A stretch of 64,000 bases of DNA from Clostridium sp. AN503. Its GTDB lineage: Bacteria > Bacillota > Clostridia > Lachnospirales > Lachnospiraceae. The stretch spans positions 248,001 through 312,000 of the forward strand of contig NZ_JBFDTP010000001.1 of the NCBI RefSeq assembly GCF_040719375.1. The letters are read 5' to 3'. Both the position numbers and the translations under genes were made by a program. Shown piece by piece: positions 16,835 through 24,981 of this stretch (the stretch's first letter is position 1; each line of letters begins with the position of its first letter). The notes beneath the pieces are model-generated. The model had not been told where the DNA came from, made no database searches, and saw nothing but the letters and a program-made list of their open reading frames with translations.

Positions 16835-17427
16835 ATGTTCCTCCTCCATGGCTTGCACCATAATATTAATATTGTAATCACTGCCTCTGTCATCCATATC
16901 TGCAATGACAGATCAGGTCTTACCGTGTTGAGCACAGCTGCCGCCGACATCCAGCCAATCAGGCCATACCACGCCCGCTTCCGATTGCGGGCTTTCCAGT
17001 CAGGCGGAAGCCGCTTATGCCTGTTTTCCACAGGCGCAAACACTGCAAAAACACCGATATCCGCGGCTGCGGCCAGAAAAACGACCAGCCGCAGTCCCCA
17101 CTCCGGCAATAACGGCACGGCTGCCAGCATCCCCTCTGCGCCCCAGAACGTACACAGATATGCTGCGCAGGTAAGAAAAAAACATCTTGTGCGCGTTGAT
17201 GCGTGATAGCCCCCCGAATAGCTTCTGACCGTTATAAAACAGGCTAAAAACAGCATGGCCCCATCCAGATTGCCAAGCCACACTGCCAGGATACCAATAC
17301 CTGCAAATGTAATCCCGGTAGACAGGACCACATCCACGCCAATCTGATAAAGCTTCGTCCTGTCCTCCAGGAGCCCATCTCTTTCTGACAGAAAATCTGC
17401 AGCATATCTGGATAATTCATCAATCAT
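16831..17427 (-). CDS. agrB: AgrB-like peptide-processing membrane endopeptidase
   Basis: A 198-aa multi-spanning membrane protein with the AgrB active-site pattern RSYSGGYHASTRTRC: His75 and Cys82, seven residues apart as in the Staphylococcus enzyme. It cleaves the AgrD C-terminal tail and cyclises the peptide during export. Five or six hydrophobic segments follow. Its start overlaps the end of the histidine kinase by 8 bp and its stop overlaps agrD by 4 bp, so the three are co-translated. Confidence 0.92.
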   Translation of the reverse strand: MIDELSRYAADFLSERDGLLEDRTKLYQIGVDVVLSTGITFAGIGILAVWLGNLDGAMLFLACFITVRSYSGGYHASTRTRCFFLTCAAYLCTFWGAEGMLAAVPLLPEWGLRLVVFLAAAADIGVFAVFAPVENRHKRLPPDWKARNRKRAWYGLIGWMSAAAVLNTVRPDLSLQIWMTEAVITILILWCKPWRRNI

Positions 17428-18763
17428 GCTTCATATCCCCACCTATCTCCAAACAGGCTCTCGGAAGCACTGCCTGTGAAGTAAAGTAATTGCCCACAAT
17501 CTCATTTTTAAGCCTGCCGTCATACTTAGCCACGGTTTCCTTTACATTCTGAAGCCCCAGGCCATGGAACATCCTGTCTTCCTTTCCGGAGACCATCCTG
17601 CTGGCCTGCTGGATCTCCTCGCTGTCCACCCAGTTTTTTATCTGGATGCAGACCACACCGCAAGTTTCTTTCAGCTCAACAGAGATCTCTTTTTTAAAGG
17701 AATTGCGTTCCTCCGCTTCTATGGCATTGTCCAGCAGATTGCCCAGAATCACGCAAAGATCCATAGCGGCTATTTTTTCATAACGCCCCGGCAGTATCCG
17801 CTTCGATGTCTGGATCCCTCTGGCCTCAGCTTCTGAGAGCTTTAGGTCGATCATTGCCTCCCACAGGGAATCCCGCTGCATGATCCTGGAACCTTCGCCG
17901 CTGTCACCAGCGGTCTGCCGGATCAGGTTCTCCAGATATTCCAACCCGCCTGCCGTATCATTTTTTTCCAAATAGTACCGGATCCCGAGGAGATGGTTTT
18001 TCATATCATGTTCCGCCCTCCTGACCCGCTCATATCCCTCTATCTCTTTTTTAAACAGCTCCTTCTGGGATTCCATGATATCCTTCAGCAGCTGGTTTTT
18101 CCTGTTCTCAGACTCCTGTCTCAGTGCATACACACCCAGATAAAAAATAATGGCAACAAGCGTCACGATGCCTGCCAAGATCATCACATAAGCCGCCGCA
18201 TTCTCACCTGCCCCATCAGCCTTGAGCAGCATCTGTATAAGCAGGCTCGCCATGACTACCACGAACACCGGGCTGGCCAGCGCCATACCATAGATCATCC
18301 GGCCCTTCCTGCCATCCAGTTCCCGCTTGATCCGCAGGACTACCCAGGCATATCCCGCCAGGAACAGTTTACTGACCACCAACAATACTCCCCGTCCCAA
18401 AGACCCGGCTTCCATCCACATACGTACACCATTCTCACCCAGCACCGCACTGATGCTCATGGAACAGGAAACACCCGCCACCAGCCCAAGGCTGAAGAGC
18501 GCCACACTCATCGCATGGGACACCAGGGAGCCATTTAGAAAAAAGTGTCCGTAAATAAAAACAATAACACAGTCCACCAAAACTGTAGACCAATGAAAAA
18601 ATGTGACCATATCCGCCAGTGCAATGTTTAAAAACAAAAGCCCCATCAGCCCAAGCGTTCCGCACCACCGGACTGCACCGGTCCGTGTCTGCCCATGGTA
18701 GCGGTTAATGAATTCCGCATAGATCCATGATTCCAACACATCTATCAACAATTCTGCAGCCAT
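17420..18763 (-). CDS. AgrC-like GHKL sensor histidine kinase
   Basis: A membrane sensor of 447 aa. Six or seven hydrophobic helices (about 1-215) are followed by a cytoplasmic coiled segment with the phospho-acceptor His252 in RRAEHDMKNHL. The GHKL ATPase domain follows: N box NLLDNAIEAE at 342-351 and G box GLGL at 401-404. By family it detects the extracellular cyclic peptide and phosphorylates the neighbouring LytTR regulator. It begins 2 bp after the regulator stop. Confidence 0.92.
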   Translation of the reverse strand: MAAELLIDVLESWIYAEFINRYHGQTRTGAVRWCGTLGLMGLLFLNIALADMVTFFHWSTVLVDCVIVFIYGHFFLNGSLVSHAMSVALFSLGLVAGVSCSMSISAVLGENGVRMWMEAGSLGRGVLLVVSKLFLAGYAWVVLRIKRELDGRKGRMIYGMALASPVFVVVMASLLIQMLLKADGAGENAAAYVMILAGIVTLVAIIFYLGVYALRQESENRKNQLLKDIMESQKELFKKEIEGYERVRRAEHDMKNHLLGIRYYLEKNDTAGGLEYLENLIRQTAGDSGEGSRIMQRDSLWEAMIDLKLSEAEARGIQTSKRILPGRYEKIAAMDLCVILGNLLDNAIEAEERNSFKKEISVELKETCGVVCIQIKNWVDSEEIQQASRMVSGKEDRMFHGLGLQNVKETVAKYDGRLKNEIVGNYFTSQAVLPRACLEIGGDMKHD

Positions 18764-18764
18764 G

Positions 18765-19478
18765 TCAACGCTCTCCAGCCATCACCCAGTTCATGAAAAT
18801 CTCATTTACATGCTTTGCGTAAGGGGCGCTGATGGGAAGCTCCTCCCCACTTTTCAGCACCATCTGTTTGTATTTATAATAATCCTGAACATAGTTCAGA
18901 TTGACCAGGTACCTTAAATGGATCCTCAAAAAATCATATTCCTTCATCCTCGTCTCCAGCATCCGGAGTTTGTTCCTGATCAGCAGGTCCTCTCCTGACG
19001 CGGCACAGATCCTCACATAATGCTCTTCACTTTTCATATAGGCAATCTGACTGGGCTTGATACGGATATCCCTTAGATTATCTTTTACAGTGATCTCTGC
19101 GTCGCACTTCCTGAATACCTCATTCAATACATGAAGCGTCTCTGTCAGATCTGCCATCAGGTGATCTTTCCTCACAAACGCCCTGGGTTTTACAAACATG
19201 GAGGATCGCATGTAATCGTCATGGGCGCTGACAAACACAAATTCCTTGTTCACATACTTCTCCCGAAGCCGTTTTACCAGATCGATCCCTGACAGCTCCG
19301 GCATCTCTATATCCAGAAAATAAATATCATAAACCTGATGAGCCTCCAGACAGTGCAGCGGATGATTCTCCACATGCACCTCCAAATTCATATGCAGCTG
19401 CCGGGACACTTCTGTTATTGCATCCAGCAATATTTTTGAAAAACCAATATCGTCGTCAACAACCAATGCCGTAATCAT
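18765..19478 (-). CDS. LytTR-family response regulator (AgrA-like)
   Basis: A receiver domain (VVDDD at the N-terminus, phospho-acceptor Asp56 in YFLDIEMP) is joined to a C-terminal LytTR DNA-binding domain (about 125-235). The start is ATG 19478, since AAGGAGG precedes it; an upstream ATG at 19499 places that site inside the gene. By family it activates promoters after phosphorylation by the adjacent kinase. It is encoded 26 bp after XRE paralogue 3, so the XRE and two-component genes are probably co-transcribed. Confidence 0.92.
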   Translation of the reverse strand: MITALVVDDDIGFSKILLDAITEVSRQLHMNLEVHVENHPLHCLEAHQVYDIYFLDIEMPELSGIDLVKRLREKYVNKEFVFVSAHDDYMRSSMFVKPRAFVRKDHLMADLTETLHVLNEVFRKCDAEITVKDNLRDIRIKPSQIAYMKSEEHYVRICAASGEDLLIRNKLRMLETRMKEYDFLRIHLRYLVNLNYVQDYYKYKQMVLKSGEELPISAPYAKHVNEIFMNWVMAGER

Positions 19479-19504
19479 GGGTTTTCCTCCTTGCTGCATG
19501 TAAT

Positions 19505-19747
19505 CTATTCGACATTATATTCTATGTTTTCAAACTCCTCCGCATTGAAAAATTCCGACATACTCACATCCAATCCACTGCAGATCTTGGCAAGGGTAAA
19601 TATCCCCGGGTTCTTCGTGACGCAGTTTACGATGTGCAGCACCGTACTCATCGGCACCGTCGAACGGCTGGCCAGCTTATAATAGCTCATGCGGCGCAGT
19701 TTGCAATAATATTGTATTCGCTGTGATAACAATTCCTGTTCACTCAT
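19505..19747 (-). CDS. Small XRE-family HTH regulator, paralogue 3 (80 aa)
   Basis: A lone Cro/CI HTH (RIQYYCKLRRMSYYKLASRS, then TVPMSTVLHIVNC, end FFNAEEFENIE). First gene of the agr-type operon and nearly a duplicate of 16323-16565. It is preceded by the same ATGGTA/TACCAT operator pair. It probably represses or tunes the operon from that site (inference). Confidence 0.9.
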   Translation of the reverse strand: MSEQELLSQRIQYYCKLRRMSYYKLASRSTVPMSTVLHIVNCVTKNPGIFTLAKICSGLDVSMSEFFNAEEFENIEYNVE

Positions 19748-19766
19748 AAGCCTTTCCTTTCCGCAA

Positions 19767-19814
19767 ATGGTACTGCCTCTATTTTAATACATTTTTATTT
19801 CCAATTACTACCAT
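19767..19814. promoter_or_regulatory. Conserved operator pair upstream of XRE paralogue 3
   Basis: ATGGTA (19767-19772) and TACCAT (19809-19814) are separated by 36 bp, identical in spacing to the pair at 16583-16634. The minus-strand sequence between them is alignable (a shared ATTARAATAG block), showing that gene and promoter were duplicated together. Confidence 0.65.
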
Positions 19815-19871
19815 ATTGTAAACTAAACCCTTATATTTTACAAAAAAGGCTACTTTTCTGCATTTTTCACA

Positions 19872-19926
19872 AAAAACAGGGAAGATACCGTGGGAGCAGT
19901 ATAAAACTGTTCCATGGAATCTTCCC
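19872..19926 (-). terminator. Terminator of the SAM methyltransferase gene
   Basis: GGGAAGAT (19879-19886) pairs with ATCTTCCC (19919-19926), with further internal pairing. On the minus strand the hairpin is followed by TGTTTTTTG. It lies just past the stop at 19949. Confidence 0.75.
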
Positions 19927-19948
19927 TATTCTGCGCATGGCGTTCCCG

Positions 19949-20665
19949 CTATTGCTCAAATATATCCTTTTTACTCCTTATCATAGCCGTATTCACCAAT
20001 CCATACAGGTCTACAAGCTCCATCACCGTATGTTCCGGGTCTATTTCCCGCAGATACCGGTACCACGCCCAGACATCATCCGGCAATTCCCCGGATATCA
20101 GCCGGTGCGGCACCCCGCACATTAAAACCATAAAAGGGACTTTCTGAATGGTACATGCCCTGATAATGTGCTCCGTCGCTTCACAGGGCTCCTGTCCAAT
20201 CACACAATCATGCCCCGACAGATCCACCGCTGTGTAATCAAACAATTCTTTCCTGAACTCTACTTTGGCGCCTGTCCGGCTATCACTATGACTACGATTA
20301 CGATCAGGCAAGCTTCTATATTCACTCCCGGAACAATGCAGATCAAGCTCCGGGTCCATGCAGGTCATGCAGTAGCCTTTCTCCGCCAGCAGCAGCGACA
20401 GCCTGCCATGTATTCCGCCTCCAACCTCCAGTATCCGTTTCCCCTTCGTGGCCGGAAACTCTTTCTCAATATAAGCAGCAAAGCTCTCCTGCCTGGAAGG
20501 CAGCCCTCTGCACCAGAGTGTAAAATCAAGATATTCATCCGTTATGGTCTTCTCTTTGGGATGCTCCATTTCCGCACAGATTTTATCCAGCTGCTCCGGC
20601 GACAGACCGTTGGGATTCTGACTACAGTATTCTTGCAATTTTGTTTTATCCGTTTCTCTGATCAC
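19949..20665 (-). CDS. Class I SAM-dependent methyltransferase-like protein (238 aa)
   Basis: Motif I is ILEVGGGIHGRLSLLLA, followed by MDPELDLHC as the acidic motif-II position. A variable segment rich in Ser/Arg follows, then CVIGQEPCEATEHII. A SAM-binding Rossmann fold is likely; the substrate is unknown. The start is GTG 20665 with GGTGAGG upstream. A monocistronic gene between the agr cluster and VanZ. The acidic residue after motif I is present but the usual motif-IV NPP/DPP is not, so it may act on a small molecule or protein rather than DNA. Confidence 0.7.
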   Translation of the reverse strand: MIRETDKTKLQEYCSQNPNGLSPEQLDKICAEMEHPKEKTITDEYLDFTLWCRGLPSRQESFAAYIEKEFPATKGKRILEVGGGIHGRLSLLLAEKGYCMTCMDPELDLHCSGSEYRSLPDRNRSHSDSRTGAKVEFRKELFDYTAVDLSGHDCVIGQEPCEATEHIIRACTIQKVPFMVLMCGVPHRLISGELPDDVWAWYRYLREIDPEHTVMELVDLYGLVNTAMIRSKKDIFEQ

Positions 20666-20885
20666 GTTTCCTCACCTTTCTGCCTTTCATCTGCGTGTTT
20701 TGATACATAGGGAATGATCGAATCCCCGCAAAGTATCTCTTTCTTATATAATATCATATCAGGTTACCAGGGTCAAAAGACCTTTTGATCCCAATGAAAT
20801 CTGGTCACCGGACACAAGATATGATATTATAAGGATTAAGCATTTTTACCAAAACACCGGATCATACAGAAAGGTATCCTGTCTC

Positions 20886-21392
20886 ATGTGCAGTTCCATA
20901 AAGAAATATCTGGCCTGGGCTCCCGCCCTGACCATAGCTATAATGATCTTTTATTTTTCAAGCCAGCCGGCGGATGTATCCACGGCCAGCAGCAGCCAGA
21001 TCAGCCGTCTTCTGCTGCAATTTGCCGATCTGCTCCAACTCGCCAGTCTGGAAAATGCCAACATAACTGCATTATGCGAATTGATGGAAACACCCGTCCG
21101 GAAAAGCGCACATATCCTGGAATTCAGTATACTGAATATATCTATCCTGTACGCGCTCCATGTCTGGTCTATGAAAGGGCGGAAATGGATCGCTGCCGCC
21201 TGGATCATCACCGTGCTCTATGCCTGTACCGATGAGATCCACCAACTTTTTGTCCCGGGCCGGGCCGGCATGGTCACGGATGTGATGATTGACTCCATTG
21301 GGGTTACGCTGATCAGCATTATTCTGCTGTGGAGGGTTTGCAGAGGCGAGAAAAAAGGAAGTATTTCTCCGTTTCACATTAAGAATCCATAA
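20886..21392 (+). CDS. VanZ-family membrane protein (168 aa)
   Basis: It has the family signature residues: FYFSSQP near the N-terminus, RKSAHILEFSILN, and TDEIHQLFVPGRAGMVTDVM with the terminal IDSIG. Four hydrophobic helices are visible. VanZ relatives are membrane proteins associated with glycopeptide tolerance and with envelope homeostasis; the chemistry is unknown. ATG 20886 follows AAAGG. It lies 71 bp upstream of the 580-aa protein in the same direction. Confidence 0.85.
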   Translation: MCSSIKKYLAWAPALTIAIMIFYFSSQPADVSTASSSQISRLLLQFADLLQLASLENANITALCELMETPVRKSAHILEFSILNISILYALHVWSMKGRKWIAAAWIITVLYACTDEIHQLFVPGRAGMVTDVMIDSIGVTLISIILLWRVCRGEKKGSISPFHIKNP

Positions 21393-21463
21393 AGGCCCTT
21401 GTACTTTTTCTCTGGGACGATATAATAAAATCACCTTATTGTTTTCGCTTCCAGGAGGAACCT

Positions 21464-23206
21464 ATGAAGAAAAAGACACAATTTTTGCTCAACCTGGCTC
21501 TCACACTGTTTTTCGTGCTGGCCGTCATCGTACAGGGCCCCAACCTAAACCCGCTTTATCAGGAAGGGGCTTTCAGCTGGTGCTTCATGATCAGCTGCTA
21601 TGTTGCGCTGAACTTTTTTGTCTGTCTGGGCAGCCTGCGTTTAACCACAAACGAATTCGGCAAGACCATGGTCACTATGGACAGAGGAGTGAAGGGCGTA
21701 AAAAACGGATTTATCCTTTTGGCAATCCTGTGGGTACTGTATTTTGCAGTCGCCTTCATTTCCATGCCTCTGTTTCATTACAAGGCATACCGGGACCAGC
21801 TGGGCACATCCAATATCTCGCAATTCAGTGATACCGTGCAGCCTATCGCCCTTGATCAGCTTCCTATCGTAGACCAGGCTCTGGCACGGGAGCTGGCTGA
21901 CAAAAAACTGGGCGAGAACCCGGGGCTTGGCAGCCAGGTCACCCTTGGCACGCCCGTGATCCAGAAAGTAGACAATAAGCTTGTCTGGGTAGTTCCGCTG
22001 GAGCATTCCGGCTTCTTTAAATGGCTGAAAAACATGGACGGCTCCGCAGGTTATATCGTTGTTGCCGCCAACAGCGTGAACGACGTGACCTTAGTCACTG
22101 ACCACAAGATCAAATACCAGGCCAACGCCTATATCCTGGACGATCTTAACCGCCATGTCCGGCTCTTTGGCGGCGGACTGTTCAAAGGTTTGACGGATTA
22201 TTCCTTCGAGCTGGACGACGACGGCGTCCCTTACTGGGTCCTGACCGTTTATAAAAATCGCTGGCTGTTCCGTCTTCCGGAAGCATCCGGAGTCCTGATC
22301 GTCAACGCCACCACCGGAGACAGCAACTATTATGACACCAACGCAGTCCCGGAGTGGGTGGACCGTGTACAGCCGGAATCCTTCATTATGCAGCAGATCG
22401 ACAACCAGGGCCGGTATGTCCATGGAATCTTCAATTTTTCCAACCAGGACAAATTCCGCCCCAGCTACGGCAACATCATCATCTACAACGACGACCGCTG
22501 CTACCTGTTCACCGGCCTGACCAGCGTAGGCTCCGATGAGTCCGCCATCGGCTTTATCCTGGTGGACATGGTGACAAAGGAATCCTACCGCTATCAGATG
22601 AGCGGCGCTACAGAGGTAGCCGCCCAGCGCTCCGCGGAAGGCAAGGTGCAGCAGTACGGCTACTTTGCCTCGTTCCCGATGATCATCAACTTAGACGGTC
22701 AGCCCACTTACTTTATGACCTTAAAGGACAATGCCGGCCTGATCAAACAGTACGCCTTCGTATCCGTGGCCAACTACACCTCCGTAGGCACCGGCGAGAC
22801 CATCGACAGCGCCCTCCGCGATTTCCATCAGGTGCGCGGCAGCTCCGGCGGCATCGTTACCGGGCAGACTTCCGATGAGACCACGGGAGAAGTACTGCGG
22901 ATCGCCTCGGAAAGTGTCGGGGATATTTTGACCTACAAGATCATCCTGAAAAGCCAGCCTTCCAGGATATTTACAGTTTCTTATGAGCTGAGCAATGAGC
23001 TGGCGCTGACCCAGCCGGGCGATGAGGTATCAATCAGGTATATAGACAGCGAAAACGGAATCTGCACTGCTACCGGGTTTGATAATCTGGAATTTGAGCA
23101 GAGGAGTGCCGGGGGATCTGGAAGTCCAGACAGTAATTTGGATGGAAACGAAACAGCCAATGGGGCTGCAAACGCCTCAGAACCGGCAGTTTCTGCAGCG
23201 CCGTAG
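21464..23206 (+). CDS. Membrane-anchored protein with large extracellular domain (580 aa)
   Basis: Three N-terminal hydrophobic segments (about 7-27, 37-57 and 83-105) are followed by about 440 residues without membrane segments and a low-complexity tail (Gly/Ser/Asn/Ala). The soluble region contains repeated GYIVV/VLIVNATTGDSNYYD blocks that recall PepSY-like or beta-rich modules, but I cannot assign a family. It is probably exposed outside the membrane. ATG 21464 follows AGGAGG. Function not recognised. Confidence 0.75.
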   Translation: MKKKTQFLLNLALTLFFVLAVIVQGPNLNPLYQEGAFSWCFMISCYVALNFFVCLGSLRLTTNEFGKTMVTMDRGVKGVKNGFILLAILWVLYFAVAFISMPLFHYKAYRDQLGTSNISQFSDTVQPIALDQLPIVDQALARELADKKLGENPGLGSQVTLGTPVIQKVDNKLVWVVPLEHSGFFKWLKNMDGSAGYIVVAANSVNDVTLVTDHKIKYQANAYILDDLNRHVRLFGGGLFKGLTDYSFELDDDGVPYWVLTVYKNRWLFRLPEASGVLIVNATTGDSNYYDTNAVPEWVDRVQPESFIMQQIDNQGRYVHGIFNFSNQDKFRPSYGNIIIYNDDRCYLFTGLTSVGSDESAIGFILVDMVTKESYRYQMSGATEVAAQRSAEGKVQQYGYFASFPMIINLDGQPTYFMTLKDNAGLIKQYAFVSVANYTSVGTGETIDSALRDFHQVRGSSGGIVTGQTSDETTGEVLRIASESVGDILTYKIILKSQPSRIFTVSYELSNELALTQPGDEVSIRYIDSENGICTATGFDNLEFEQRSAGGSGSPDSNLDGNETANGAANASEPAVSAAP

Positions 23207-23256
23207 TCTGCTCAACTGCTCAAACATAAAGTTAGTAAAACAGCTGCTGAAAGATA

Positions 23257-23312
23257 GGACGTCTTAAAATTTCAGCCAGTCAGTTCGGACTGGAATGAAT
23301 TTTAAGACGTCC
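23257..23312. terminator. Long inverted repeat, probable bidirectional terminator
   Basis: GGACGTCTTAAAATT (23257-23271) pairs with AATTTTAAGACGTCC (23298-23312), and an inner CCAGTC/GACTGG stem extends the hairpin. It lies between the convergent genes ending at 23206 (+) and 23407 (-). The arms are unusually long for a terminator, so a small insertion element is an alternative. Confidence 0.6.
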
Positions 23313-23406
23313 CATGATTATCCGGGATATATTTAACGACTCTATTTAACCATTTAGTTGGAGTCGCAATCAGTATGATTCTATGCCCTTAGAAACAGTA
23401 TTATCT

Positions 23407-24801
23407 TTATAAATATCTGCGCTTAATATACCCCGTCACCTGGTCAATCTCCGGGAACAGCGCCGCCTGATTGATTCCAAACTGATCTAACTGCTCCAGT
23501 ATGTCCCCTTTATTTTCCACGGCGCAGACCACAATCCGTCCCTTTTTATCAGGATCACTTTCCCCCTCATACTCCCGGATCCGCAGCTCCCGCAATGAAT
23601 TCTGATCAGTATCTTCCGTGTCCAGCCCGCAGATTATGAAGGCGCCTTCCTGCTTCACAATTCTCTGGTTGGATTTTACAGGACTGACGAACAGATTCCT
23701 CGTTACATCTTCCATATGTATCTCCGGCTCAAAAGCTGGATTTTTGGATTTAATCTCCCGGGCAAGCTGTTTCAGCAGCTTTTCCGCCTTTTTCTTATCC
23801 CCTTCATCCACACTTTGACGCAGCTCTTCCCTGTATTCCCAGGTCCTGGTAGACAATGCTGCCAAAACCGCCACCGTATCGCTGTGAAAATACTTCACCT
23901 CATGCTGTCTGGCTGGAAACAAAATAACCTCTCCTGTCTTCTTTACACTATCACAGCAGGCAAAATACAACGCCACCATAGGGCTTTCGGTAATATCTAA
24001 AAGCCTTGTGGGCAATCCATAGTGCTGCATCTCCACAAGATAGTCCAGATGACACTTGCAGTCCCGAAAATCATTGGGACACCGAACTAACAATTCATGG
24101 TACATCCGGTCTTCATTCCTTGCCCAGTTTTTTTGCCGTTTGATACTCGGAAGCAGATCATAATTCACATCAGCATGTCCCCTGTAATAGAGCTTTCCGT
24201 CTCCGCATTCCGCCTGGAAACCGGCTACTACATCCACATATTCCTCCAAAGATGACACCGTAATGACTTCACAACAGAAAACATTACTCAAAATATTCCC
24301 TGCCAGCTTCCATTCCCGCTCCGTATCTTCCGGGCAAAAATGTTCTATCATCGCAACTAGAAGGGCCTTTCGGCTCTGGAGTCTCCCACTATACTTTGTG
24401 AAGAACCAGTATATGACCGCTTCCTGCCCTTTTCTTGAAAGCTGCTCCCCAGAGCCAGAATATTTCTTCCAAAATTCATGAAACACCGCTGTCTGGCTCT
24501 TATCTGTTCCTGCCGTCCGCGCTCTGAACAGCTGGTATATGCAGGACAGGTTCCGTTTCCACTCCAGTGCATGGGCTTGCTTTGCTATCGGATAGTCCAG
24601 GAACAGGCTCACATCCACGTAGCCTTCATTGATCAGTCTGTTGCCGATGAGTTCATAGAAAATGTCGTTCAGCCACGCAATCTGCCCTGGTTCCAGCTGC
24701 TCTGTAAACTCCTGAAATTCCTGATATACGCGTTCATATATGACCCCTGTTTTGATGGTTTGGTATTCATTTTTGCTCTTGAGCGATGTAGGTGTTCCCA
24801 T
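23407..24801 (-). CDS. FRG-domain protein (464 aa)
   Basis: The central and C-terminal region carries the FRG domain: YYRGHADVNYDLLPSI (206-220) with the RG signature, followed by EMQHYGLPTRLLDIT (257-271) and ALYFAC. The N-terminal 180 residues are helical and unassigned. FRG proteins are widespread, poorly understood, and often found in defence islands. Here it sits back-to-back with the nuclease-NTPase protein. ATG 24801 follows AAAGGAGG, and a good promoter lies at 24829-24857. Whether it works with its divergent neighbour is unknown. Confidence 0.85.
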   Translation of the reverse strand: MGTPTSLKSKNEYQTIKTGVIYERVYQEFQEFTEQLEPGQIAWLNDIFYELIGNRLINEGYVDVSLFLDYPIAKQAHALEWKRNLSCIYQLFRARTAGTDKSQTAVFHEFWKKYSGSGEQLSRKGQEAVIYWFFTKYSGRLQSRKALLVAMIEHFCPEDTEREWKLAGNILSNVFCCEVITVSSLEEYVDVVAGFQAECGDGKLYYRGHADVNYDLLPSIKRQKNWARNEDRMYHELLVRCPNDFRDCKCHLDYLVEMQHYGLPTRLLDITESPMVALYFACCDSVKKTGEVILFPARQHEVKYFHSDTVAVLAALSTRTWEYREELRQSVDEGDKKKAEKLLKQLAREIKSKNPAFEPEIHMEDVTRNLFVSPVKSNQRIVKQEGAFIICGLDTEDTDQNSLRELRIREYEGESDPDKKGRIVVCAVENKGDILEQLDQFGINQAALFPEIDQVTGYIKRRYL

Positions 24802-24828
24802 AAGCGGCGCCTCCTTTGTATTTATTTT

Positions 24829-24857
24829 ATAGTATCATGCAATGTGGTTGGCTGCAA
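24829..24857 (-). promoter_or_regulatory. Promoter of the FRG-domain gene
   Basis: On the minus strand TTGCAG (24857-24852), 17 bp, then TACTAT (24834-24829). The ATG is 28 nt downstream, after AAAGGAGG. Confidence 0.5.
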
Positions 24858-24907
24858 TCTTAATGCCCCATAAATTCAAGTTTTTTTTAGCTGAAACCGG
24901 AAAGCAC

Positions 24908-24932
24908 AAAGGATAATACGAGATTATCCTTT
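24908..24932. promoter_or_regulatory. Perfect dyad upstream of the nuclease-NTPase gene
   Basis: AAAGGATAAT-ACGAG-ATTATCCTTT: 10-bp perfect arms around a 5-nt centre, 49 bp before the ATG at 24982. The 22-nt segment 24912-24933 recurs, in the gene-proximal orientation, upstream of the glycosyltransferase at 30275. A probable operator or early attenuator. Confidence 0.6.
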
Positions 24933-24981
24933 AAATATCTTTTTTAACAGCCGAAAAACATAGTAAGCCACGGGAGAAATT

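Noticed and set aside
16831..16897. 80-aa version of the AgrD frame starting at 16897
   Set aside because: The extra residues lie inside agrB. The ATG at 16834 has GGAGGAGG and gives a normal AgrD length.
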